Source: CAZUDO01 sp964618895 (GTDB lineage Bacteria > Desulfobacterota > Binatia > DP-6). From it: a stretch of DNA of 64,000 nt. Below the pieces are notes generated by a model, which saw nothing but the letters and a program-made list of their open reading frames with translations, did not search any database and was not told where the DNA came from. Position numbers and translations under genes: made by a program. Shown piece by piece: positions 27,444 to 35,248 of this stretch; within the stretch, counting starts at the first letter, position 1; each line of letters starts with the position of its first letter. The stretch spans positions 6,491-70,490 of the forward strand of contig CAZUDO010000073.1 of assembly GCA_964618895.1 (NCBI GenBank), given 5' to 3'.

Positions 27444-27919
27444 CCATCTGGCAGAGCGACGGCAGCGGGTCGGCCTGGCAACGCACCGCGCTGACCGAGG
27501 CGATCGACCTGGAGGGCGCCCGCATCGTGCCGTTCCCCGAGCACCAGGTCATGCGCGCCGCGTTGGTCACGACCGCGACCCACGGCATGACGGTGAACGG
27601 CCTGGCCCCGCTCGGCGTCGCGGTGCTCGACGACCGCGACGAGATCGCCGTCGGGACCCGCCGGCTCGTCTTCAGCCGCTACGCCCCTCCCGAGATCACG
27701 CCGTGTGCTCCCGATCGCGCCGGGACGCCGTGCGGCCGCTGCCTGGCACCCGTGCGCGCGCACGAACCCTGCGTCAGCTGCCCCGGCTGCCATACCCTGG
27801 CGCATGAGTCGGCTGAGCGCGCCTGCTTCTCCTACGATCCGCGCACCGCCTGCTGCGGTCGCGAGCGCAGCGCCTTTGACTGGACACCGGCAGACCAGGA
27901 GGCGAACGATGACGCGTGA
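27440..27919 (+). CDS. FHA-like domain plus RING-like zinc-binding protein (candidate E3)
   Basis: A 159-aa protein. Residues about 25-85 look like an FHA-type beta sandwich (VNGLAPLGVAVLDDRDEIAVG, then RRLVFS). Residues 89-139 form a zinc-binding treble-clef cluster: Cys89, Cys98-x2-Cys101, Cys111, Cys114-x2-Cys117, His122, Cys129 and Cys138/139. The CPGCHTLAHE core with spaced flanking pairs fits the RING-like binuclear treble clefs described computationally in bacterial ubiquitin-like operons. Position directly before E1 and E2 supports a candidate E3 or substrate adaptor. Ligase activity is inference. It overlaps both neighbours. Confidence 0.65.
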   Translation: MTIWQSDGSGSAWQRTALTEAIDLEGARIVPFPEHQVMRAALVTTATHGMTVNGLAPLGVAVLDDRDEIAVGTRRLVFSRYAPPEITPCAPDRAGTPCGRCLAPVRAHEPCVSCPGCHTLAHESAERACFSYDPRTACCGRERSAFDWTPADQEANDDA

Positions 27920-29078
27920 GGGAGCGATGACGCGTGCCGAGGCGCGTCTCGGCTCGCTCCCCGGGCTGACCCCGTCCGCCCTGACGCGGCTGCGCGCGAG
28001 CACGGTCGCCCTGATCGGCACCGGCGTGCTCGGCGGCGGCCTGTTCCCGCACCTGGCGCTGCTCGGCTCCCGGCTGATCATGATCGATCCCGACCGCGTA
28101 GACGCGGTCAATTTGTCGAACCAGATGTTCCCCGCCGGGTCGGTCGGCGCGCCGAAGGCCATCGTCCGCGCCCGGCAGGCGCACGCGCTCAATCCGGACT
28201 GTGCGGTCGAGTCGGTGGTGGCTCGGATCGAGGCGCTCGGCCTCGCGGCGCTAGAGGAGGCCGACCTGCTGGTCACCGCCGTCGACGGGCGAGCGGCCCG
28301 CGCGTGGACCAACACCGTGGCCCGCCTCATCCAGCGGCCATGGCTCGACACCGCCGTCGACGGCAGTGGCCAGCGTCTGTTCGGGACGGTCGCGCTCTAC
28401 GACCCACGACGCGACGACGCCGCCTGTTACCTCTGCCGGTACGACACCGAGCAGGTGGCCGCCATCGCTCACGAACGGCGCGGGCCCGGGTGCCCCAACT
28501 GGCGGGCCCTACCCGCCGGTCCGACCACGCCCACCCTGCAGACCTCGGCGTTCGGCGCCGTGGTGGGCGGCTATGCCGCCCTGTGGGCGGTGCAGGCGCT
28601 CCTCGGCCAGGCCGACGGCCTGGCCAGCCGGCAGCTGGTCGTCGAGGCCGACGTGCCGCGCTGCCGGATGGTCAGCCTCACACGCAACCCGGGTTGCCCG
28701 CACCCTGGGGTCACGCTGACGCGAACGGGTGCCGTCTCCGTGGGCGCCCTCGTCGCCGCCGCGGCCGCCGACCTCGCCGCCACGCCGGACGCGGTCACCT
28801 TTCCCGGCCGCGTGCTGGTGACCGGGCTCGTCTGCCCCGCCTGCCTCGCGTCCCGGAAGCTGGTGCGGGTGGCCGAAGCGGTCACCGACGACGAACTCCG
28901 CTGCGCCTGCGGGGCCGAGATGCGGCCGGCGGCACTCACGGAGCGCCTGGCCGGCGACGACCTCGCGCGCGCACACGGCCTGCGGTGGATCACCCTCGGC
29001 ATACCCCCCGACGACGTGGCGATCGTCCACGCCGGCGCGCGCAGCCACCACTACGTCGTGCACGGGAGGAGCACATGA
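27909..29078 (+). CDS. E1-like ubiquitin-activating enzyme (ThiF/MoeB superfamily)
   Basis: A 389-aa Rossmann-fold adenylating enzyme expected to activate the Ubl C terminus with ATP. Visible: GTGVLGGG (37-44), Asp60 in MIDPDRVDAVNLSNQ, Asp126 in TAVDGRAAR, and a zinc site CYLC (173-176) with CPH (263-265). A second zinc-ribbon-like set is at 309-334 (CPAC, CAC). The conserved Arg of the N-L-N-R-Q motif is Asn here (NLSNQ). The catalytic cysteine is not certain; Cys195 is a candidate. The start was fixed by AGGAGG seven bases ahead of ATG 27909. It overlaps E2 by ATGA. Confidence 0.8.
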   Translation: MTREGAMTRAEARLGSLPGLTPSALTRLRASTVALIGTGVLGGGLFPHLALLGSRLIMIDPDRVDAVNLSNQMFPAGSVGAPKAIVRARQAHALNPDCAVESVVARIEALGLAALEEADLLVTAVDGRAARAWTNTVARLIQRPWLDTAVDGSGQRLFGTVALYDPRRDDAACYLCRYDTEQVAAIAHERRGPGCPNWRALPAGPTTPTLQTSAFGAVVGGYAALWAVQALLGQADGLASRQLVVEADVPRCRMVSLTRNPGCPHPGVTLTRTGAVSVGALVAAAAADLAATPDAVTFPGRVLVTGLVCPACLASRKLVRVAEAVTDDELRCACGAEMRPAALTERLAGDDLARAHGLRWITLGIPPDDVAIVHAGARSHHYVVHGRST

Positions 29079-29635
29079 ACGATCCCATCCTGCGGAGCTT
29101 CCTGGAGGTGTTCTTCGCCGACGCCGGGACGTGCGCCAGCGACAGCGACACGCTGGTCCTCCTGGCCCACCCGTGCGTCGACGGCCCGCCCACCGTCTAC
29201 GACGGCACCTTCACGGAGGTCGAGCACCTGGAACGGACGACCACCGGCACGGTGCGGGTGTCGGCCGATCCCGTGCCCTTCGTCGTGACGTTGCCAGCCG
29301 ACTACCTGCGCAGCACCGACCCGCGGCTGCAGTTCCGGATCGCACGGGTCGAGAGCCCGCTCTTCCACCCGAACTGCGCGGGGGGCGTGCTCTGCCTCGG
29401 CAAGCACTTCCGCCCGGGGACGCGGCTCCGCCCGTTGCTCGAGCAGTTGCACGGCATCGTCGGCGGCCGGGTCCGGGGAACGGCGGATCCGTTGGACGCC
29501 GAGGCGGCGCGCTACTACCTGAATCACGCGGAGCAGATCGACGACCTGCGCGTGCGGCCGCTCTGGCGCCGGCCCGTCGCCGCGCGTTCCAGCGTCGAAG
29601 CGCTCATGCCGCGCCCGGGCGGGGAGGTGACCTGA
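29075..29635 (+). CDS. E2-like ubiquitin-conjugating enzyme (UBC fold)
   Basis: A 186-aa UBC-fold protein. The hallmark of true E2 enzymes is present: FHPN (97-100) followed by GGVLCLGK with the candidate catalytic Cys107. This closely parallels the eukaryotic HPN-x(n)-I-C-L arrangement. The preceding strands (PFVVTLPADYLRSTDPRLQF) fit the UBC sheet, with a helical C terminus (DAEAARYYLNHAEQ). It should accept the Ubl from the upstream E1 by thioester transfer. The gene overlaps E1 by 4 bp and lies one base before the next gene. Confidence 0.8.
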   Translation: MNDPILRSFLEVFFADAGTCASDSDTLVLLAHPCVDGPPTVYDGTFTEVEHLERTTTGTVRVSADPVPFVVTLPADYLRSTDPRLQFRIARVESPLFHPNCAGGVLCLGKHFRPGTRLRPLLEQLHGIVGGRVRGTADPLDAEAARYYLNHAEQIDDLRVRPLWRRPVAARSSVEALMPRPGGEVT

Positions 29636-29636
29636 G

Positions 29637-30440
29637 ATGGTCCCGATGCCGCTGCCTGGCTCCGCCCCGGTCCATGTGCCCGATCCCGAGCGGGTCACCC
29701 GTCACACCGAGCTCCTCGTCGAGGCAACCGCCGTCCCGTTGTCCGACGTCGATGTCCTGGCGGCCCTCCCCCGTCAGGGAACCCTGTCCATTCCCGCCAA
29801 GCTGTTCCGCTCGCGTTCCGGCACCGCCGGGATGCTGGTGGAGATCCCGGCGGCCCTCGGCGAGGAGCCCGCCCGCGCGCTGGCCGAGCGCACCCTCGCG
29901 CTGGCGCTCGACTGGTTCGACGGGGCCCGGCCTGCGGCGACCGGCCCCGCCGACACGACGCACCTCGGCACGACGCACCTCGGCGATGCCCTGTCGGCGC
30001 TCGGGTGGAACGTCACCCCACAGGGCACCGGGACGATGATCGTCCACGACGCGCCCGGTGGCCCGCTCACGCTACACCCATGCGGCGACGGCAGCATCCG
30101 CGTCGCCGCGCGCCCCACGGTCGTGCGCGCCCCAGGCGCCCCGAGCGCCCTCGCGCTGCCGCGCTTCGCGCTGGAGGCCAACCGCCGGCTGCGCCTGGCC
30201 CGCCTCACCGTCACCCGAACGGCGCGCGGCCTGCTGCACGTGGCCCGCGACGTGATCCTGCCGCCCGGCGTCGAGCTCGCGGAGTGGCTCGCCCGCGCCG
30301 CCGACGCGCTCGTCCGGGCGCGCGACGAGACCGAACGCGCCATGCGCGCGCTGACCACCCCGGCCGTCGCGGCCGCCTACCTCGCCACCGACGGACAACC
30401 CGCCGGCGCACCCGCCGGCCGAATCGAGGAGGGACGATGA
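29637..30440 (+). CDS. Unknown protein of the ubiquitin-like operon (possible YbjN/chaperone-like fold)
   Basis: A 267-aa protein I do not recognise. Residues about 40-95 and about 120-250 look like two alpha/beta parts. The second (LPRFALEANRRLRLARLTVTR, then LPPGVELAEWLARAADALV and TTPAVAAAYL) resembles YbjN or type III secretion chaperone-like folds; this is weak inference from pattern. A short in-frame tandem (TTHLG twice, near residue 107-116) lies in the linker. It starts one base after the E2 stop and overlaps the Ubl start (ATGA), so it is an integral operon member, perhaps a chaperone or adaptor. Confidence 0.5.
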   Translation: MVPMPLPGSAPVHVPDPERVTRHTELLVEATAVPLSDVDVLAALPRQGTLSIPAKLFRSRSGTAGMLVEIPAALGEEPARALAERTLALALDWFDGARPAATGPADTTHLGTTHLGDALSALGWNVTPQGTGTMIVHDAPGGPLTLHPCGDGSIRVAARPTVVRAPGAPSALALPRFALEANRRLRLARLTVTRTARGLLHVARDVILPPGVELAEWLARAADALVRARDETERAMRALTTPAVAAAYLATDGQPAGAPAGRIEEGR

Positions 30441-30715
30441 ACACAGAGACCCTGCACGCTGACGCTCCCGCCCTGGTGAACCTCAAGGTGACCGACTGGT
30501 CCCAGCTGCGCCGTGCCCACCTGGAGGACGTGCCACGCAACGCCACCGTACGCGAGATCCTGACCGAGGCCCAGCGCCTGATGGACCTGTCGCACGAGAG
30601 CCCCTACCAGCTCATGTTCGACAACCGCATCTTGAACGCGATGTCGACCCTGGCCGACGCCGGTATCGCCGCCGACGCCGAGGTCGAGATCCTCCCCGAC
30701 GTGGAGGCCGGGTAG
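30437..30715 (+). CDS. Ubiquitin-like protein (beta-grasp), Ubl1
   Basis: A 92-aa protein with a predicted beta-grasp layout. Beta strands surround the helix TVREILTEAQRLMDLS, followed by YQLMFDNRILN (a ubiquitin-like turn) and the last strand DAEVEILPDVEAG. It ends in a single native glycine, so it needs no trimming to present a C-terminal Gly for adenylation. It sits between E1/E2 and a JAB isopeptidase and has a strong GAGGAGGGA ribosome site, suggesting high expression. It is assigned as the conjugated modifier of the first cassette by context and fold pattern. Confidence 0.7.
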   Translation: MNTETLHADAPALVNLKVTDWSQLRRAHLEDVPRNATVREILTEAQRLMDLSHESPYQLMFDNRILNAMSTLADAGIAADAEVEILPDVEAG

Positions 30716-30782
30716 CACGACCCCTCCATTGCGGCGGGCCGGCGGCACCTCGTGCCCCCGGCCCGCCACACGGGGACCCCGT

Positions 30783-31763
30783 ATGACCGCCACCTACGCC
30801 TTCAGCGTCGAGATCCTGCGCGACGGCGACGTGCTCGCGACCGTGCCGGCCAGTGCGCGCACCTGCCTCGAGGATGCCCGCTTCCATGCCGTCCTGGCCG
30901 GGTCCGTTCCCAACGACGGCCGTGACCTTCCGCTGGCCGCCGAGCCCGTGTGGGTCGCGCCGGACCTCCCGGTCGTCTCAGGGGTGCGCGTGACGCGTCC
31001 GGGCGCGGCCGCCGTGGTGTACGCCCGCAGCGTGTTCGCTCCGTGGGCCCGCCTGGCCATCGTGGAGTTAATGCGCAGCAAGCGCCTGCGCGCCGCCGAC
31101 GGCGTCACGTGGCGGGTGGTGGCGCGCGCGGAGCCGCCGGCGCCGCCGCCGCGCTTTCGCAGCCGCGTCGAGCGGGCACCCTACCCGTTCCGGCCGGGAG
31201 TCCTCCCCCGGACGTGCGGCAGAGCGGGCGAGGTAGTCGTGCGAGTGGCACCCGCGGTCGTCGACGGGCTGCGCGCAGCCACGCTCGCCGCCGGCGCGGT
31301 GGAGTGCGCCGCGCTCTTGACCGGCCAGCTCCGGCACGACCCCGAGCGCGGGGTCGCGTTGCTGGAGGTCACGGGCCAGGTGCCCGTGGTCGCCGGGCGG
31401 GGCGGTGCATCGGGATCGCACTTCGCCTTCGGACCCGACACCTTTGCAGCCGCACGCCGGGCGCACGCGGCCCGGGGGGACGACTCCATCGTCGCCGGCT
31501 GGTTCCACAGTCACCCGCCGTGTGCCGACTGCCCGCAGCACCCCGAATGCGCCAAGGACATGCTGTTCTTCAGTCATGACGACTGCCTGGTGCATGCCGC
31601 CGCCTTCCCGCAACCGTACCTGGTCGCACTGGTCGCCGGCAAAGGCGGCGACCGCCCGGCGTCGGATCCGGGCGTGGCGCTGTTCGGATGGGAGCGCGGC
31701 GCAATCGTCGGTCGCCAGCTCGATCCGGCCGCGCCCGCCGCCCTCGAGGCCGCCTCGGCATGA
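30783..31763 (+). CDS. JAB/MPN+ metalloprotease (candidate deubiquitinase), JAB1
   Basis: A 326-aa protein. The first 140 residues are an unassigned beta-rich domain. Residues about 148-300 are a JAB/MPN+ domain: Glu174 (VECAALLTG), HSHPP (242-246) and SHDD (264-267), the zinc-binding JAMM elements. Between the HxH and the Ser-x-x-Asp sits a longer-than-usual Cys-rich insert (Cys247, Cys250, Cys256). The role would be to remove or process Ubl from targets. A 67-bp gap separates it from the Ubl gene. ATG 30783 is preferred over a TTG 54 bp upstream. Confidence 0.78.
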   Translation: MTATYAFSVEILRDGDVLATVPASARTCLEDARFHAVLAGSVPNDGRDLPLAAEPVWVAPDLPVVSGVRVTRPGAAAVVYARSVFAPWARLAIVELMRSKRLRAADGVTWRVVARAEPPAPPPRFRSRVERAPYPFRPGVLPRTCGRAGEVVVRVAPAVVDGLRAATLAAGAVECAALLTGQLRHDPERGVALLEVTGQVPVVAGRGGASGSHFAFGPDTFAAARRAHAARGDDSIVAGWFHSHPPCADCPQHPECAKDMLFFSHDDCLVHAAAFPQPYLVALVAGKGGDRPASDPGVALFGWERGAIVGRQLDPAAPAALEAASA

Positions 31764-31797
31764 GCCTCCGGATATGAGATTCCGGAAAGGAGCCCCC

Positions 31798-33378
31798 ATG
31801 GACGACCCAACCCGCCTGCTCGCGGACCGGGAGCTGGAGCCCGAGGAGGAGCACCGCCTCCTCGAAACGGTCGCCGCGACACAGCCGCGGGCGCTCTTGG
31901 GCATCGCGCAGCTGTTCGGCAACCAGCGCCGTCAGCTGCGCGCCGAGCTGCATACCGCCGCCGAGCAGCTCACGACGCTCCGCGAGCCGCCCTACTTCCC
32001 CGCCGACGTGTCGCGCGTCCTGCAGGACAACCGCCTGGAGGTGGTCCTCGGCGGGCGACGGCAGATCGTGCGCACCGCGCCGGAGGTCGACTGGTCGGCC
32101 ATCCGTCCCGGGGACGAGGTGCTACTCGGGCGCGAACAGAACGTGGCCCTCATGCGCGGCGAGCCCGGCACGCGCGCGGGCCTGGTCGGCACCGTGCTGG
32201 AGGCCAGCCCCGGCTGCGTGGTGGTGCGCGGGCAGGCGGACGAGGAAATCGTGGTCGCGTGTGCCCCCGAGCTCTCCGCGGCGCTCGAGTCCGGCGACCG
32301 GGTGCTCTACCACCGCGACAGCCAGTGTGTGCTCGAACGGCTGGCCGCGCGGGTCCAGAGTCCGTTCCTGCTGGAGCAGCCGCCGAACGTACGCTTCGAG
32401 GACCTGGGCGGCTTCGGGGCGGTGGTCGCCGAGCTGAAGCGTGACATCGACCGGCATCTCCACCACCCGGACGTGGTGCGCCGCTTCGGTCTCGCGCCCA
32501 TGCGCGGCATCTACCTGGTCGGCCCGCCGGGCGTCGGCAAGACGGCGCTCACCGCCGCGCTCGCCAACTACATCCGCCAGTCCCGCCCCGGGACCCGGTT
32601 CCTGTACGTCAAGCCCGGCGCGCTGCGCGGGACCTTCTACGGCCAGACCGAGCACAACATCCGCGAGCTCTTCCGCGTGGCGCGCAGTGCGCCCGACTTC
32701 GTCGTCCTGTTCTTCGACGAGCTCGACACGCTCGGGGCGCGGGGCACGAGCTTCGGACACACCATCGACGACCGGGTGATGAGCGCCATCCTGGTCGAGC
32801 TGAGCGGTCTCGAGGCCGGTGGCCGTATCTTGTGCGTCGGCGCCACCAACCGCGACGACCTGTGCGACGACGGGCTCCTGCGCCCCGGGCGCTTCGGCGA
32901 CCGGCGGTACGATATCCCGCGCCCGGACCGTGCCGCAGCCGGCGAGATCCTGGCCAAGTACCTGACCGACGCCCTCCCCTACGCGCCCGGCACCAACGCC
33001 ACGGCGTGCCGGGAGGCGGCCCTGGCCCATCTCTTCCTGCCGCAGGGGATCGGCACCATCGCCACCGTGACCCTCGTCTCCGGCGACCGCATCCCGGTCG
33101 TGCCCCGTCACGTCATGAGCGGCGCCCTCATCGCCAGCGCCGTGCAGCGCGCCAAGCACGTCGCCGCCGCCCGCCCCCGCGAGCCCCACGACGGCATCGC
33201 CCTGGAGGACGTGCTCGACGCCTTCGACGACGCCGTCCTCGCCGAAGCCCAGAAGCTGCACGCGCCGCACGCCGCCCGGCGCATCCTGAACGTCCCCGGC
33301 GCGCAGGAGATCATCCGCGTCGACCTGCCCACCCGCCCACCCGCGCGCCATCGCTATCTCCGGGCGGTCGCCGTGTAA
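31798..33378 (+). CDS. ARC/Mpa-like proteasomal-type AAA+ ATPase
   Basis: A 526-aa AAA+ unfoldase. Layout: N-terminal coiled coil (about 15-62), OB domains (about 70-185), AAA core with Walker A GPPGVGKT (242-249), the pore-loop region about 280-283, Walker B LFFDELD (304-310), GATN (348-351) and arginine finger RPGRF (362-366). An ARC-type C-terminal helical part (MSGALIASAVQRAKH) follows. This is the plan of actinobacterial Mpa/ARC and archaeal PAN, which feed tagged proteins to the 20S proteasome. The C terminus (RAVAV) lacks an HbYX or QYL docking tail. AAAGGAG precedes the ATG. Confidence 0.82.
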   Translation: MDDPTRLLADRELEPEEEHRLLETVAATQPRALLGIAQLFGNQRRQLRAELHTAAEQLTTLREPPYFPADVSRVLQDNRLEVVLGGRRQIVRTAPEVDWSAIRPGDEVLLGREQNVALMRGEPGTRAGLVGTVLEASPGCVVVRGQADEEIVVACAPELSAALESGDRVLYHRDSQCVLERLAARVQSPFLLEQPPNVRFEDLGGFGAVVAELKRDIDRHLHHPDVVRRFGLAPMRGIYLVGPPGVGKTALTAALANYIRQSRPGTRFLYVKPGALRGTFYGQTEHNIRELFRVARSAPDFVVLFFDELDTLGARGTSFGHTIDDRVMSAILVELSGLEAGGRILCVGATNRDDLCDDGLLRPGRFGDRRYDIPRPDRAAAGEILAKYLTDALPYAPGTNATACREAALAHLFLPQGIGTIATVTLVSGDRIPVVPRHVMSGALIASAVQRAKHVAAARPREPHDGIALEDVLDAFDDAVLAEAQKLHAPHAARRILNVPGAQEIIRVDLPTRPPARHRYLRAVAV

Positions 33379-33420
33379 GCCACCATTTCCATTGGAGAAG
33401 TTTGGAGAAGGAGGAAGCCC

Positions 33421-33738
33421 ATGGAACGTCTGCGTCGTCTCGTCCCCCAGTTCGAGCCCGCCCTCGCCCCCGAGGTGCCCGGCCTCGGCCCGGTCCCCAC
33501 CCTCGACCCTGCCGCACCGCCCACGGTGCAGGTGGTGTGGGGGCCGATCATCGACCGCATCATGCTCGTCGGCATGACGGTGGCCGCGGCACGCGACCTG
33601 CTGCGCCGCACGATGAACATCGCCCCGAACGCCAGGACCCTCGTCAACGGCGAGGCGGTCACCCCCGACCACCGTCTCACCGCCGGCGAGACGCTCGAGT
33701 TCATCCGCGCGGGTGGCGAGAAGGGAGCGGGCATGTGA
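33421..33738 (+). CDS. Ubiquitin-like protein with a cleavable-looking tail, Ubl2 (PRTRC-C-like)
   Basis: A 105-aa protein. Residues 1-33 are a Pro-rich leader. Residues about 34-97 are a beta-grasp domain (TVQVVW, helix TVAAARDLLRRTM, TLVNGEAVTPDHRLTAGETLEFI). The C terminus reads RAGG-EKGAGM: a di-glycine at 98-99 followed by six residues, similar to the tail of PRTRC system protein C and of unprocessed Ubls. The strong ribosome site GGAGAAGGAGG sits within a duplicated TTGGAGAAG. The stop is read through ATGTGA into the next gene. Confidence 0.7.
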   Translation: MERLRRLVPQFEPALAPEVPGLGPVPTLDPAAPPTVQVVWGPIIDRIMLVGMTVAAARDLLRRTMNIAPNARTLVNGEAVTPDHRLTAGETLEFIRAGGEKGAGM

Positions 33739-34535
33739 CCCCGACCGAGATCCACATCACCGGCGACGTGGTCACCATCGCCCGCGCCGGCGACCGCGTC
33801 ACGGTGTCGCTCGAGGAGTTCCTGCAACGCCTCGGGCCGGCGGTCAGCACGCCGCCCAGCTGCGGCTTCTTCCCCGACGGCGTGCGTGCCTGGGTGCAGC
33901 GCGGCGACACCGTCGGCATCGCCGTCGAGGTGGCGCCGCACGAGCGCAGCGTGCGCTGGCTGCGCGACGACTCGCCGGCGGCCTTCGGCAAGGGGGCGTC
34001 CTACGGCGAGTTCTTCCTCGCCTTTCCGTACGTCGTCCTCCTGCTCGTCTTCCGGCGCGACGGGCTCACTGGCTTCCAGCAGCTCTATTACCGCCGCGCG
34101 CCTCTGCGGCACGACGACGAGGAGCTGCTGCTGCCGAACCTCTACAACGTCGCCCACGCGTACGGGCAGCGCTGCTGGGTCTGCCTGCAGCATCTGGACG
34201 ACGTGAGTCGCCTGGCCTGGCCCGACAAGATCCGTGCGGTGGTGAACCACGTCTTCACCGCGGCGTGGAACCGCTCCGCCGAAGAGCACGAAGGCAACAG
34301 CTACGGCCGGCGGCGCGACCTCGATCCCCGCCTGCGCAGCGCCGAGACGTGGGCGGCCGCGACGCGCGCGAACCCGCGCTTCGTGCTCGAGGTCGCCTGG
34401 GTCCCGGCCCGCACCACCGTCACCGCCGAGCTGACCCGCATGGTGCACGAGGTGAGCGGGCAGACGGCGTTGGCCGACGCCGACGATCTGGCAGCGGTGG
34501 TGGCGCGCCCGGCGCGCCGGAGGGCACGGGCATGA
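33735..34535 (+). CDS. E2-like family D protein (PRTRC system protein B-like)
   Basis: A 266-aa protein with the pattern of prokaryotic E2 family D, to which I recall PRTRC protein B being assigned: GEFFLAFPYVVLLLVFR, LYYRRAPLRHDDEELLLPNLYN (LPN in place of HPN), then YGQRCWVCLQHL with Cys147 and Cys150 as catalytic candidates. The HPN histidine is absent, as is typical for this group. The GTG start overlaps the Ubl2 stop. Its neighbours (Ubl2 before, JAB2 and ThiF after) match the PRTRC set. Confidence 0.7.
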   Translation: MTPTEIHITGDVVTIARAGDRVTVSLEEFLQRLGPAVSTPPSCGFFPDGVRAWVQRGDTVGIAVEVAPHERSVRWLRDDSPAAFGKGASYGEFFLAFPYVVLLLVFRRDGLTGFQQLYYRRAPLRHDDEELLLPNLYNVAHAYGQRCWVCLQHLDDVSRLAWPDKIRAVVNHVFTAAWNRSAEEHEGNSYGRRRDLDPRLRSAETWAAATRANPRFVLEVAWVPARTTVTAELTRMVHEVSGQTALADADDLAAVVARPARRRARA

Positions 34536-35248
34536 TGTTCCCCGTCGTCCTGAAGACGCCCGCCCACGTCGAGCCGCCCGCGACCATCTATTTCCTGGTA
34601 GCCGCCAACGGCGTCTTCCAGGTGACCCAGACCCCTGCCTACCGGGCGGTCACCCGCGTCGTCGAGCCCATCCCCGGACTGGCGGCCGAGGACGAGCACC
34701 TGGGCCTGCGCATCCCGCCGCTGCCGCGCGCGCAGGTCGAAGAGGTGGTCGCCTTCTTCGCCGAGGCCTATGCGCGCTACCTGGCCGAGGCGGTGGTGCT
34801 GATCTTCTATCGCGCCGAGACGCGCGCGTTCCGCCTCGTGCCGCCGCCACAGGTGCTGACCGGTCGCACCCGCCACGGCCGCTTCGAGGCCGATCTGGCG
34901 GTGACCTACGGCACGGTGCCGTGTCCCGACGGCTTCGTCCGCTTCGGCACCATCCACAGCCACGCCGAGCTGGCCGCCTACGCCAGCCACACCGACTGCG
35001 CCGACGAGCGCTACGGCGACGGCCTGCACGTCGTCCTCGGCAGCTTCCACCAGCCGGCGCCGACGGTGTGCGCGTCGTTCGTCGCCAACGGCGTCCGCTT
35101 CGTGCTCGACCCGGCGGACGTGCTCGAGCCGTGGGAGGTCCCGACGCACAGCGCCCGCCCGGAGTGGCTGGCCCGGCTCGCCCTCAGTACCGGAAAGGAG
35201 TCGATCACCCATGTCGACGCGAAAGCGCCCCGCCACTCCCCCGCGTGA
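34532..35248 (+). CDS. JAB-family metalloprotease, JAB2 (PRTRC system protein A-like)
   Basis: A 238-aa protein with a complete JAMM motif: HSH (142-144), seven residues, Ser152, two residues, Asp155. An upstream glutamate (Glu86 region) could serve as the general base. The N-terminal 100 residues have a beta-strand/helix alternation (IPPLPRAQVEEVVAFFAEAY). It is proposed to process the Ubl2 tail or remove Ubl2 from targets. The start overlaps the E2-like gene by ATGA. The last 38 bp overlap the ThiF gene, whose ribosome site GGAAAGGAG lies inside this reading frame. Confidence 0.7.
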   Translation: MMFPVVLKTPAHVEPPATIYFLVAANGVFQVTQTPAYRAVTRVVEPIPGLAAEDEHLGLRIPPLPRAQVEEVVAFFAEAYARYLAEAVVLIFYRAETRAFRLVPPPQVLTGRTRHGRFEADLAVTYGTVPCPDGFVRFGTIHSHAELAAYASHTDCADERYGDGLHVVLGSFHQPAPTVCASFVANGVRFVLDPADVLEPWEVPTHSARPEWLARLALSTGKESITHVDAKAPRHSPA

